Positions 50,568-58,927 of a DNA stretch of 64,000 nucleotides are shown here, piece after piece. Source of the DNA: Burkholderiaceae bacterium (lineage in GTDB: Bacteria; Pseudomonadota; Gammaproteobacteria; Burkholderiales; Burkholderiaceae_C); contig CP126124.1 in NCBI GenBank assembly GCA_030123545.1, forward strand, positions 1,116,001 to 1,180,000, written 5' to 3'. Both the position numbers and the translations under genes were made by a program. How positions within the stretch are numbered: position 1 is the stretch's first letter; every line of letters starts with the position of its first letter. A model generated the notes under the pieces. That model saw only the letters and a list, made by a program, of their open reading frames with translations, was not told the origin of the DNA and made no database searches.

Positions 50568-51533
50568 GTGACGCAACTCCGCCCGGCCGGTCGCGATCGC
50601 ATCGTCATCGCCACGCGCGAAAGCCGGCTCGCACTGTGGCAGGCCGGGCATGTGCAGTCGCTGCTGGCCGCGCGCGGCCACCGGGTCGAGTTGCTAGGCA
50701 TGACCACCCGCGGCGACCAGGTCCTCGACCGCAGTTTGAGCAAGGTCGGCGGCAAGGGCCTGTTCGTGAAAGAGCTCGAAGCCGCGCTGGAAGACGGCCG
50801 CGCCGACATTGCGGTGCATTCGCTGAAGGACGTGCCAATGGATCTGCCGGGCGGCTTCGCGCTGGCCTGCGTGCTCGAGCGCGAAGATGCGCGCGATGCG
50901 TTCGTCTCGAGCCGCTACGCCGCGCTCGCTGAGCTGCCCATGGGCGCGGTGGTCGGCACCTCCAGCCTGCGGCGCGTCGTGCTGCTGCGCGCGCTGCGGC
51001 CGGACCTGCGCATCGAACCGCTGCGCGGCAACCTCGACACGCGGCTGCGCAAGCTGGACGAAGGCCGGTTCGACGCGATCGTGCTGGCCGCGGCGGGCCT
51101 CAAGCGCCTGGGCCTGGGGGCGCGCATCCGTGCGCTGTTCGAGCCGGACCAGATGCTGCCGGCCGCGGGCCAGGGCGCGCTCGCGATCGAGGTTCGAGCG
51201 GCGCGGAGCGATCTGCTGCAGATGCTCGCGCCGCTCGCGCACCAACCAACCTGGCTGGCGGTAACGGCCGAGCGCGCGGTCAGCCGGGCCATGGGCGGCA
51301 ACTGCTCGATGCCGCTGGCGGCCTACGCCCGCTTCGCCGGCCCGACCTTGCAGCTGGACGCCGCCTGGGGCGAGGAGGGCGCACCGGGCGAAGGGGTCGA
51401 AGCGGGCGGCGGCGCCGCGCCGGTGCGCGCCGGCGCGTCGGCGCCGGTAGCCGACGAGAGCGCGGCCGAGGCGCTGGGGGCCGAGGTTGCTGCGCAACTG
51501 CAGCGCGGCGGCGCCCGCGCGTCGGCGCATTGA
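50568..51533 (+). CDS. hemC: Hydroxymethylbilane synthase
   Basis: A 321-residue porphobilinogen deaminase. IATRESRLALWQAGHVQ at the start, HSLKDVP, GTSSLRR, GNLDTRLRKLD, and the dipyrromethane cofactor Cys in GGNCSMPLAAYA near residue 246. GTG start. The C-terminal ~60 residues are Ala/Gly-rich and longer than usual. First gene of hemC-hemD-hemX-hemY. Confidence 0.96.
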   Translation: MTQLRPAGRDRIVIATRESRLALWQAGHVQSLLAARGHRVELLGMTTRGDQVLDRSLSKVGGKGLFVKELEAALEDGRADIAVHSLKDVPMDLPGGFALACVLEREDARDAFVSSRYAALAELPMGAVVGTSSLRRVVLLRALRPDLRIEPLRGNLDTRLRKLDEGRFDAIVLAAAGLKRLGLGARIRALFEPDQMLPAAGQGALAIEVRAARSDLLQMLAPLAHQPTWLAVTAERAVSRAMGGNCSMPLAAYARFAGPTLQLDAAWGEEGAPGEGVEAGGGAAPVRAGASAPVADESAAEALGAEVAAQLQRGGARASAH

Positions 51534-51553
51534 CCAGGATTGACCGCCGCCCC

Positions 51554-52393
51554 ATGCGCGCGATCGTGACCCGCCCCGCGCGCGAGGCAGAGCGCTGGTG
51601 CCGGGAGCTGGCCGCGCGCGGCATAGCTGCGGTCGCGCTGCCGCTGATAGCGATCGCGCCGCTGCAAAGCCCAGTGGCGCGCGCCGCGCTCGCGGCTGCC
51701 TGGCGGCGCCTGTCCAGCTATCGCGCGCTGATGTTCGTCAGCGCGAACGCGGTCGATGGTTTTTTCAAGGAAAAACCGGCTGATGCGCAGGACTGGTCTT
51801 CGCTGTCAGCTATTGAAAATGTAGCAAACGGCGATCGGCTGCCGCGCTGCTGGGCGCCGGGGTCCGGCACGGCGCGGGCACTGGTGCGGGCCGGCGTGCC
51901 GCCGCAAGCCATCGATCTTCCCGATGCCGGCGCCGCGCAGTTCGACTCCGAGGCGCTGTGGCACAAGGTGCAGCCGCAGCTGGCCCGCAGCGCGGCCGGC
52001 GCGCCGGTGCTGATTGTGCGCGGCAGTGATGGCGACGGCGACGGCGATCGCGCGTTGGGCAGCGGGCGCGACTGGCTAGCCCGGCAGCTGCGGCAGGCCG
52101 GTGTGCCGGTGCAGTGGCTTGCGGCGTACCGGCGCCGCAGGCCGGCGTTCGATGCGGCGCAGGCGGCACTGGCGGCGCAGGCGGCGGTCGACGGATCGGT
52201 CTGGCTGTTCGGCAGCGCGCAGGCGGTGCGGCATCTGACCGAGTGGCTGCCGGCGCAGGACTGGGCCCGGGCGCGCGCTGTCGCGACGCACCCGCGCATC
52301 GCCGAAGCCGCGCGCGGCGCGGGTTTCGCTGTTGTTTGCGAGTCACGACCGACGCTGGACGATGTGGTTGCGTCGATAGAATCGTTGGCATGA
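51554..52393 (+). CDS. hemD: Uroporphyrinogen-III synthase
   Basis: About 279 residues from ATG 51554 (MRAIVTRPAREAERW); a TTG at 51530 overlapping the hemC stop is the alternative. The two-lobed HemD fold is recognisable from TRPAREAERWCRELAARGI, LMFVSANAVDGFF, GSGTARALVRAGV and VATHPRIAEAARGAGF. It contains a mini-repeat copy at 51801-51825, between the first-lobe strands. It closes the tetrapyrrole ring. Confidence 0.93.
   Translation: MRAIVTRPAREAERWCRELAARGIAAVALPLIAIAPLQSPVARAALAAAWRRLSSYRALMFVSANAVDGFFKEKPADAQDWSSLSAIENVANGDRLPRCWAPGSGTARALVRAGVPPQAIDLPDAGAAQFDSEALWHKVQPQLARSAAGAPVLIVRGSDGDGDGDRALGSGRDWLARQLRQAGVPVQWLAAYRRRRPAFDAAQAALAAQAAVDGSVWLFGSAQAVRHLTEWLPAQDWARARAVATHPRIAEAARGAGFAVVCESRPTLDDVVASIESLA
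51801..51825 (-). repeat. Mini-repeat copy inside hemD
   Basis: On the minus strand GCTACATTTTCAATAGCTGA followed by CAGCG, the GCTAC-A/T-rich-ATAGCTG layout of the intergenic copies, here read through as SAIENVA in HemD. Confidence 0.5.
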
Positions 52394-53514
52394 GCGCGCC
52401 CGAGCCGCAGATCGACCCGCAGGCGACGCCTGTCACGGCAATGGCCGCCGCGCCCGCTGCCGAACCCGCGCCTGAACCGGTTGCACCGGCCGCACAAACC
52501 CCGCCGACTGTGCCTCCTGCCGCCGTCGCAACCCGGCCGGCGGGTGCGCCCTGGCCCGCGCTGATCGCGGTCGCGGTGGTGGCGCTGGCCGCGTTGCTGC
52601 TCGCCGTGCTGCTGTGGCAGCGGCTCTCGGCGATCCAGGGCCATCTCGCGCGCCAGAGCGCCGACAGCGGCACGCGGGCGATGGAAGCGCGCAGCATGGC
52701 CAAGGAGGCGCAGGATTTGTCGCGCGAGACGGCGGCGCGCCAGGCGCTGTCGGACCAGCGGCTGGCCGAGGTGGCGGCGCAGCGCACCCAACTCGACAGT
52801 CTGATCCAGAGCCTGTCGCGCGTGCGTGACGACAACCTGGTCGCCGATCTCGACGCATCAATCCGGCTCGCGCAGCAGCAGAGCGAGCTCACCGGAAGCA
52901 GCGCGCCGCTGCTGGCCGCGCTGAAATCGGCCGACCAGCGGGTGATCGGCGCGTCACAGCCGCGGCTCGCGCCGGTGCAGCGCGCGATCGAGCACGACAT
53001 CGATCGCGTGAACTCGTCGCGCGTGATCGACACCCCCGGCCTGCTCGACAAGCTCGACGATCTGGTGGGGCGGGTCGATGCGCTGCCGCTGGCGAACGAC
53101 GTGATGCACGCGAGCGAGGTGCGCCGCGCGGCCAAGGAGCCGCCGGCCGCGCCGAGCTGGTGGCAGCGCTGGCTGGCGGTGGTGGGGGCGGAGGTCCGCG
53201 GCCTGTTGCGCGTAAGCCGCGTCGAGCAGCCCGAGGCGATGCTGCTGTCGCCCGATCAGTCGTTCTTCCTGCGCGAGAACCTGAAGCTCAAGCTGCTGAA
53301 CGCCCGGCTCGGGTTGCTGGCGCGCCAGATGGTGTCGGCGCGCGCGGACCTGGCAGCGGCCAGCGCGGCGCTCGCCAAGTATTTCGACCCGGCGTCGCGC
53401 AAGACCCAGGCGATGGCCGCGCTGCTGCAGCAGGTGCAGGCGCAGATGAAGAGCGCGCAGCTGCCGCGTGCCGACGAAACGCTGGCCGCGCTTTCCGCCG
53501 TGGCAGGGAAATGA
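52390..53514 (+). CDS. hemX: HemX-like membrane protein (uroporphyrinogen-III C-methyltransferase family annotation)
   Basis: A 374-residue protein. Ala/Pro-rich N-terminal tail (about 1-52), one membrane segment PALIAVAVVALAALLLAVLLW, then a coiled-coil periplasmic region (QRLAEVAAQRTQLDSLIQSL) and a HemX domain ending in LRENLKLKLLNARLGLLARQ. Often annotated as a methyltransferase but has no SAM motif. Overlaps hemD by ATGA; role in haem-pathway organisation uncertain. Confidence 0.9.
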   Translation: MSAPEPQIDPQATPVTAMAAAPAAEPAPEPVAPAAQTPPTVPPAAVATRPAGAPWPALIAVAVVALAALLLAVLLWQRLSAIQGHLARQSADSGTRAMEARSMAKEAQDLSRETAARQALSDQRLAEVAAQRTQLDSLIQSLSRVRDDNLVADLDASIRLAQQQSELTGSSAPLLAALKSADQRVIGASQPRLAPVQRAIEHDIDRVNSSRVIDTPGLLDKLDDLVGRVDALPLANDVMHASEVRRAAKEPPAAPSWWQRWLAVVGAEVRGLLRVSRVEQPEAMLLSPDQSFFLRENLKLKLLNARLGLLARQMVSARADLAAASAALAKYFDPASRKTQAMAALLQQVQAQMKSAQLPRADETLAALSAVAGK

Positions 53515-53515
53515 C

Positions 53516-54802
53516 ATGCGGAGCGCGTTCTGGCTGCTGGCCCTGTTCGCCGTCGCGGTCGCGGTCGCGCTGTTCGCCGGCAACAACCAGGGCACGGTGA
53601 CGCTGTTCTGGCCGCCGTACCGCGTCGACCTGTCGGTGAATCTCGTGCTGCTGCTGCTGCTGCTCGGCTTCGTGCTGGTCTATGCGGCGCTGCGCGCGAT
53701 CGCCGGCCTGCTCGATCTGCCGCGGCAGGCCCGGCGCTGGCGCATGCAGCAAAAGGAGCGGGCGATGCACGCGGCGCTGCTCGACGGGCTGTCGTACCTG
53801 CTGGCCGGGCGCTTCATTCGCGCGCGCCGATCGGCCGAGGCCGCGATGCTGCAGGAGCAGCTGCTGTCCGGCGGCGGCGCCCGGCTGGCGAACGCGCCGC
53901 AGCTGCGCATGCTGTCGCACCTGCTCGCGGCCGAAGGCGCGCAGGCGCTGCAGGACCGCACTGCACGTGACGAGCACCTGAAGGCGGCGTTGAACGATCC
54001 GGGTCAGCGTCAGGCCGGGCTGGGGCAGGAATCGCGCGAGGGCATTCAGCTGCGCGCGGCGCGCTGGGCGCTGGACGACCGCGAGCCGCAGGCCGCGCTG
54101 GCCTGGCTCGACGATCTGCCGCAGGGCGCGGCGCGGCGCACGCTGGCGCTGCGCGTCAAGCTCAAGGCGGCGCGGCTCGCGCGGCGCACGCTCGATGCGC
54201 TGGAGACGGCGCGGCTGCTGGCCAAGCACCGGGCCTTTTCCGACGACGCGGCGCACAGTCTGGTGCGCGGCCTCGCGAGCGACCTGATCGCCGGCGCGTA
54301 CGACACCGCGCAGTTGCTGCGCGTCTGGCAGTCGCTCGAAGACGGTGAGCGCGCGATGCCCGAGATCGCGATCGCGGCAGCGCAGCGCATGGCCGAGCTG
54401 AACGGGGATTCGCAGCTGGCGCGCGGCTGGCTGCTGCCGGCGTGGGAGCGCATGGTCGCGCCGAGCGCCGATGCGAAGGAGGGTTTGAGCGACCATCTGC
54501 GCCTGCGTCTCGTGCAGACGCTGGAACTCGGGCTCGACACGCTGGACGCGCCCTGGCTCGCGCGCATCGAAGCGGCGCAGCAGCGCAATCCGCGCGACGC
54601 GCGGCTGCAGTACCTGGCCGGCATGGCGTGCATGAAGCGCCAGCTCTGGGGCAAGGCGCAGCAGCTGCTCAGTCAGGCGGTGGGCCGACTGCGCGAGCCG
54701 ACGCTGGTTCGCAGCGCCTGGCGAGCGTTGGCCGAACTGGCCGAGCAGCGCGGCGATGCGGCCGATGCGGCGGCCGCCTGGAAACAGGCCGCGCGGATCT
54801 GA
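53516..54802 (+). CDS. hemY: HemY-type TPR membrane protein
   Basis: A 428-residue protein. Two membrane segments at the N-terminus (FWLLALFAVAVAVALFAG; NLVLLLLLLGFVLVYAALR), then helical TPR-like repeats to the end (QLRMLSHLLAAEGAQAL, RLQYLAGMACMKRQLWGKA). It is the proteobacterial HemY that follows HemX, not protoporphyrinogen oxidase. Last gene of the hem operon. Confidence 0.92.
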   Translation: MRSAFWLLALFAVAVAVALFAGNNQGTVTLFWPPYRVDLSVNLVLLLLLLGFVLVYAALRAIAGLLDLPRQARRWRMQQKERAMHAALLDGLSYLLAGRFIRARRSAEAAMLQEQLLSGGGARLANAPQLRMLSHLLAAEGAQALQDRTARDEHLKAALNDPGQRQAGLGQESREGIQLRAARWALDDREPQAALAWLDDLPQGAARRTLALRVKLKAARLARRTLDALETARLLAKHRAFSDDAAHSLVRGLASDLIAGAYDTAQLLRVWQSLEDGERAMPEIAIAAAQRMAELNGDSQLARGWLLPAWERMVAPSADAKEGLSDHLRLRLVQTLELGLDTLDAPWLARIEAAQQRNPRDARLQYLAGMACMKRQLWGKAQQLLSQAVGRLREPTLVRSAWRALAELAEQRGDAADAAAAWKQAARI

Positions 54803-54887
54803 GCCGCGGCTGAGAGCAGAGCGCCCGCCAACCAGGGCCGGCATGCTCGGCTCTGGGATACTCGGCTGCACGGAAATCGACGCCGCA

Positions 54888-55022
54888 ATGAACCAGAAGC
54901 TCGATCAAACTTCCCCCGCCATTGCCGACGAGTGGCGTGCCAGAATGGATGCCGCTCTTTACCAGCGCAGCGTGCCGAAGGCGATCGAGCACACCAGCCA
55001 TCTGCCTTTCATCGGTTCATGA
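54888..55022 (+). CDS. Short unidentified ORF
   Basis: 44 residues, MNQKLDQTSPAIADEWRARM onward, ending HTSHLPFIGS. Its stop overlaps the start of the next fragment (ATGA), so it may be a relic of a restriction-modification-like operon. I do not recognise the protein, and it may not be functional. Confidence 0.3.
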   Translation: MNQKLDQTSPAIADEWRARMDAALYQRSVPKAIEHTSHLPFIGS

Positions 55023-55141
55023 ACCTGATCAAGTCGCAGCAGCGCATCGCCGACTACGGAGAGGTGTTTGCCCCCGCGTGGATGGCCGACGCGATGAGAA
55101 AGGGAACTTCTTTGGCGTGGAAGCGTATGCGCTTCACTTGA
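55019..55141 (+). pseudogene. N-terminal fragment of an N6-adenine DNA methyltransferase-like protein
   Basis: MNLIKSQQRIADYGEVFAPA followed by WMADAM closely resembles the first ~26 residues of type II/III restriction DNA methyltransferases (which continue into the SAM motif with a PACGSG sequence). Here the frame breaks off near 55097 into an unrelated tail and stops at 55141. No methyltransferase body exists downstream. Confidence 0.55.
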
Positions 55142-55226
55142 GGATGCGGCGAACCTCGGCGAACACGTCTTCGGCCGGGATCAGCGTGGCGGCACCGTTG
55201 TCGATTTCCGCGAGCTGATCAGCCAT
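55134..55226 (-). pseudogene. Antitoxin C-terminal-like fragment
   Basis: 30 codons on the minus strand, MADQLAEIDNGAATLIPAED then VFAEVRRILK, resembling the C-terminal tail of antitoxins of small addiction modules. No DNA-binding part or toxin is present. The ATG coincides with the broken end of the adjacent SRPBCC fragment, so it is probably a junction relic. Confidence 0.35.
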
Positions 55227-55533
55227 GCGTGGTAGGCATCGCCCCCGTTTCCGACGGCACGCCAGGCGATCCGTTCACTGGGAATGGACTCTTCCACGGT
55301 GGAAACCAGCCTGACGCCGAAAGTTCGCCAAAAAAACGCGCCCCCGCCGACAGGTTCGGGGACGACTCGCCATCGACTCTGACGTCGGATGCGTTCGCGT
55401 ACCACGATGGCCACGCCTCTACACGGACGAGCCATGCCCAGACCGCGGCAGCCGGCGCCGACATCTCTAGTTCATTTCGGACATGGACCGGGCAGCGATC
55501 CGGTTCGAATCGCTCAGGCCACCGTATCGCCAT
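55222..55533 (-). pseudogene. Frameshifted, truncated SRPBCC-domain protein
   Basis: From ATG 55533 the protein runs MAIRWPERFEPDRCPVHVRN ... VWAWLVRVEAWPSWYANASD ... LSAGARFF. After a run of seven T (minus strand, 55330-55336) it continues in the next frame as WRTFGVRLVSTVEESIPSER and IAWRA...AYHAWLI. One missing T explains the break. The last third of an SRPBCC/polyketide-cyclase domain is absent because the gene ends in the antitoxin fragment. A palindrome ATTACGTAAT lies about 75 bp upstream. Confidence 0.65.
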
Positions 55534-55649
55534 GGTTCGCTCCCGAGCGCCGACTTGCGAAATGCACCCGCAATCGGTTCACTATCATTTGTGTAGCTTA
55601 TTACGTAATATGGACTGCAGCATCTTTCTTTTGAGAAATCGGCCCGCCG

Positions 55650-56213
55650 TCAGCGCGCGGCGGGCGCCAGCCGCCGCACCGCCGCGAGCGTCTCCGCCAC
55701 ATGCCTCAAAGGGTCCGACCCCTCGTGCACGAACACCACCTTGTCGTCCTGGCCGATCACGTAGGAAATGCGGCTGGCCATGCCGGGCAGCAGCGACGCG
55801 GCGCCGTACGCGTGGATCGTGCGCGCCTTCGGGTCGGAGCCGACCGCGAACTTGTCGCGGCAGGCTTCGGTGGAGAAGCGCTTCAATGTGTCGATGTCGT
55901 CGTGCGAAATGCCGATCACGGTGGCGCCGAGCGCCGCGAAGTGCGGCGTCGCGTCGGCGAAGGCACGGGCCTCGATGGTGCAGCCGTGGGTGAACGCTTT
56001 CGGAAAGAAGTACAGCACGACCGGGCCCTTGCGCAGCGCCGCCGCCAGATCGAACTCGAAGGTCTTGCCGCCGAGCGCGGCGATGGTGCGGAACTGCGGC
56101 GCTGCGGCGCCGATCTGCAGCGGGACCGATGCCGCCGGTGCGGTCACGACGACGAGCAGCGCGATGGCGGCCAAGCCGACGGCCGCGAGAAGGCGACGGA
56201 TGAAACGGGTCAT
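55650..56213 (-). CDS. Exported/membrane-anchored peroxiredoxin (AhpC/TSA family)
   Basis: A 187-residue thioredoxin-fold peroxidase with an N-terminal membrane/signal segment (LLAAVGLAAIALLVVVTAPAA). Peroxidatic Cys in PKAFTHGCTIEARAF near residue 78, second Cys in TEACRDKF, IGISHDD and YGAASLLPGMASRISYVIG. BCP-like. ATG 56213 has GAGGAG upstream. It would reduce peroxides in the periplasm. Monocistronic. Confidence 0.88.
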   Translation of the reverse strand: MTRFIRRLLAAVGLAAIALLVVVTAPAASVPLQIGAAAPQFRTIAALGGKTFEFDLAAALRKGPVVLYFFPKAFTHGCTIEARAFADATPHFAALGATVIGISHDDIDTLKRFSTEACRDKFAVGSDPKARTIHAYGAASLLPGMASRISYVIGQDDKVVFVHEGSDPLRHVAETLAAVRRLAPAAR

Positions 56214-56315
56214 GGTGATCTCCTCGCACCCAGGCGTTGCCGGTGCGGTTGCCGTGGTTTCCCTCTGCAATGGTAGGCGTTCCCGCGGCCTGCCGCGCGA
56301 GTCCGGCGTGCGGGC

Positions 56316-57680
56316 TCAGGCCTGTTTCAGCTTGCCGCGCACCATGCCGATGTAGTTGCGCAGCGCGTACAGCTCGTCGGTGTACGACAGCGGAACGACC
56401 ACCTTGCCGACGCGCTGCTCGAGCGCGTCGAGTTCCTCGAGCAACTGCGGCGCATTCTGCGGTTCGGCCTCGAGCCGGTGCTCGATCTCGCGGAGGCGCC
56501 CGTACCAGCGGAACACGCGCGAGCGGATCCTGAACTCGTACAACGGCGGCACGACGCGGCTGAGCGGCAGCAACGCCGCGACGATCAGGCCGAGCGCGAG
56601 CCACATCCGGTCGACCAGGTTCGCGAGCCAGAACGGCAGGTAGCGCTGCAACAGCGGCGTGCCGGTGCGCATGACGCGCTCGGCCGGAGCGGCCAGCGGG
56701 TACTCGGTGTTCGCCGCGTCCGGAAATTCATGCGCGCGGTTGAACCAGCCTGCGCCGCCGTGGATCTTCTGCGCGGCTTCGGAGAACAGCAGCAGCAGCG
56801 CCGGATGCGTGCCGTCCCGCGCGAGCAGCGAGGTCGTCGTCGCGACCAACGGCACGTCGTGCGGCGGAACGTCGGCGGCCAGATCCACCACGCCGCGCGG
56901 CAGCGTCACCGGCGTCAGGAACGGAAAGCGGCGCGCATAGGCCTCGCTCTGCTCGAACGCCATCAACCGCACGCCCGGCGTGCGCAGCAGCATCTGCACC
57001 ATCAGCGACTCCGGCGCCGACACGAACACGATCGCGTCGAGCTTGCCGTCGAGAAAGGCCGCGGTCGCCGGCGTCTGGTCGAGTTCGGACAGGTGCATCG
57101 CCTTCGGATCGACATGGTTCGCGTCGAGCAGCCGGTGCATCAGCCGCGGCACGCCGCTGCCCGGCGCGCCGATGTTCACGCGCAGCCCTTTCAGCTGGGT
57201 GACGCTGGTCAGTGTGGCGTCGGCGCGCGGCCCGTTCTTGCGATCGGTGCGCGACCGATCCGCGCCGGCCGCCTTGCGCACTGCCTCTTCGCGGTAGAAC
57301 AGCCAGACCGGCTCGACGAACAGGCTGCCGAGCGAGACCAGATCGACCGGCTGCTGGCGCTCGGCGTTGCCGCTGCCGCCCTGCACGAAGCCGAGGTCGG
57401 CCTTACCTTCGTGCAGCAGTCGGCGGTTTGCGGCCGAGCCTTCGCTGGGCACCAGTTCCACGGCGATGCCGTTCGCCGCGAGCGCTTTCTTGTAGCGCGC
57501 CCCGAACTCGGCGTAGGCGCTTTGCGCCGGGCCGGTCGCGAGTCGCACGCGGCGCGGCGGGTTCGGGTCCAGCCACCAGTAGGCGAGCGCGAGCAGCACG
57601 ACAGCGATCAGCAGGAACGGTCCGGCGGAGACCAGCAGCGCGCGCAGCGCCACCAGCATCCGGTGCATCGCGTGCGTCAT
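56316..57680 (-). CDS. TAXI-family (TRAP-type) solute-binding protein, membrane-anchored
   Basis: A 454-residue protein. N-terminal membrane segment (GPFLLIAVVLLALAYWWL), TAXI domain (VRLATGPAQSAYAEFGARYK, LHEGKADLGFVQGG, LKGLRVNIGAPGSGVPRLMH, FLDGKLDAIVFVS), then a C-terminal membrane segment (MWLALGLIVAALLPLSRVV) and a helical tail. No TRAP permease gene is adjacent; the two-membrane-segment form is common as an orphan. Ligand unknown. Confidence 0.87.
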   Translation of the reverse strand: MTHAMHRMLVALRALLVSAGPFLLIAVVLLALAYWWLDPNPPRRVRLATGPAQSAYAEFGARYKKALAANGIAVELVPSEGSAANRRLLHEGKADLGFVQGGSGNAERQQPVDLVSLGSLFVEPVWLFYREEAVRKAAGADRSRTDRKNGPRADATLTSVTQLKGLRVNIGAPGSGVPRLMHRLLDANHVDPKAMHLSELDQTPATAAFLDGKLDAIVFVSAPESLMVQMLLRTPGVRLMAFEQSEAYARRFPFLTPVTLPRGVVDLAADVPPHDVPLVATTTSLLARDGTHPALLLLFSEAAQKIHGGAGWFNRAHEFPDAANTEYPLAAPAERVMRTGTPLLQRYLPFWLANLVDRMWLALGLIVAALLPLSRVVPPLYEFRIRSRVFRWYGRLREIEHRLEAEPQNAPQLLEELDALEQRVGKVVVPLSYTDELYALRNYIGMVRGKLKQA

Positions 57681-57699
57681 CAGGCGGGCTCGGCGCGAA

Positions 57700-58791
57700 T
57701 CAGCGCGAATCGGCGTGAACGCGGGCGCTCCGCGGGCGCGCCGCGCCGCCGAGCTCGCTCGCCGCCGGCAGCCACAGCGCGCCGACGCGGATGCCGCGCG
57801 CCGCGAGCACCGCCCGCACCACCGCGCGCGCGGTCGCCTCGGCCGCCATCACGCCGAGCAGCGTCATGTCGAAACCCCGGCCCGCGGCGCCGGTGCCGAG
57901 CGCGAACAGCGTGTCGCCGTCGAACAGCGTGTGCGCCGGATTGATCGCGCGCGCCAGTCCGTCGTGCGCCATCTGCGCCAGCTTCTTCGCCTGCGCCTTG
58001 GTGATCTGCGCGTCGGTCGCGATCACGCCGATCGTCGTATTCGTGCCGATCGGCGGCAGCGCGGATTTCGCGCCGCGCAGCAGCGCGCGCCGGCTGCCGC
58101 GCAACGACAGTCCGCCAGGGCTGGTGCGCGCACCGGCGAGCACGCGGCCGCTGTCCTCGTCGATCACGTCGCCGAGTGCGTTGCAGGCGATCAGCGCGCC
58201 GACCGTGATGCCGTCCAGCGACACCGACGCGCTGCCGATGCCGCCCTTCATCGCGCGCTCCAGCCCGAACATCTTGCCGACCGCCGCGCCGGCGCCGGCG
58301 CCGACGTTGCCCTCGGCCGGCGCCCGTCGCGACGCGGCCGCGCAGGCGCGGTAGCCGGCGTTGGCGTCGGGGCGGATGCGCGCGTCGCCGACCGGCAGGT
58401 CGAACAGCACCGCCGCCGGCACGATCGGCACGCGGGCGACGCCGACGTCCAGACCGATGCCATGTTCGTCGAGCCAGCGCATCACGCCGCTCGCCGCATC
58501 CAGCCCCCAGGCGCTGCCGCCGGCGAGCAGCACCGCATGGACCTGCTGCACCAGGTTCTGCGGCTCCAGCAGGTCGGTCTCGCGCGTGCCGGGCGCGGCG
58601 CCGCGCACGTCGACGCCGCAGACCGCGCCATCCTTCGCGATCACCACGGTGCAGCCGGTCGGTCGTCGCGGGTCGGTGAAATGGCCGACCTCGACGCCGG
58701 CGACGCGGGTGATCGCGCCCGCGCCGCGCGCGGCGCCAGCTCCGGCAGAGCCGCGGGAGCCCGGTTCACGCTGGGAAGTGGTGGCGCGCAT
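57700..58791 (-). CDS. P1-family peptidase (DmpA-like)
   Basis: A 363-residue N-terminal-nucleophile hydrolase. VEVGHFTDPRRPTGCTVVIA, LLAGGSAWGLDAASGVMRWL, NVGAGAGAAVGKMFG and the predicted autoprocessing site GTNTTIGVIATD, followed by LAQMAHDGLARAI. DmpA/BapA relatives are aminopeptidases releasing N-terminal beta- or D-residues. ATG 58791 preferred; GTG 58809 possible. Follows on the same strand as the TAXI gene downstream (19-bp gap). Confidence 0.9.
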   Translation of the reverse strand: MRATTSQREPGSRGSAGAGAARGAGAITRVAGVEVGHFTDPRRPTGCTVVIAKDGAVCGVDVRGAAPGTRETDLLEPQNLVQQVHAVLLAGGSAWGLDAASGVMRWLDEHGIGLDVGVARVPIVPAAVLFDLPVGDARIRPDANAGYRACAAASRRAPAEGNVGAGAGAAVGKMFGLERAMKGGIGSASVSLDGITVGALIACNALGDVIDEDSGRVLAGARTSPGGLSLRGSRRALLRGAKSALPPIGTNTTIGVIATDAQITKAQAKKLAQMAHDGLARAINPAHTLFDGDTLFALGTGAAGRGFDMTLLGVMAAEATARAVVRAVLAARGIRVGALWLPAASELGGAARPRSARVHADSR

Positions 58792-58927
58792 CGCCGAACG
58801 ATTATCCACGGGGTGCGCGGCTCGATTGCGCGCGGTCGCGGGTGCGACAGCGCCGGCCCTGTGGCGGCTGCGCGCTTGGTCTATTCTTTTGGCTTCGCCG
58901 ATGAGTCCGTATCGAGGAGTAAGTTCA

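Noticed and set aside
52390..53514. Annotation of HemX as an active uroporphyrinogen-III methyltransferase
   Set aside because: No SAM-binding motif is present; the name is inherited from fused or neighbouring genes.
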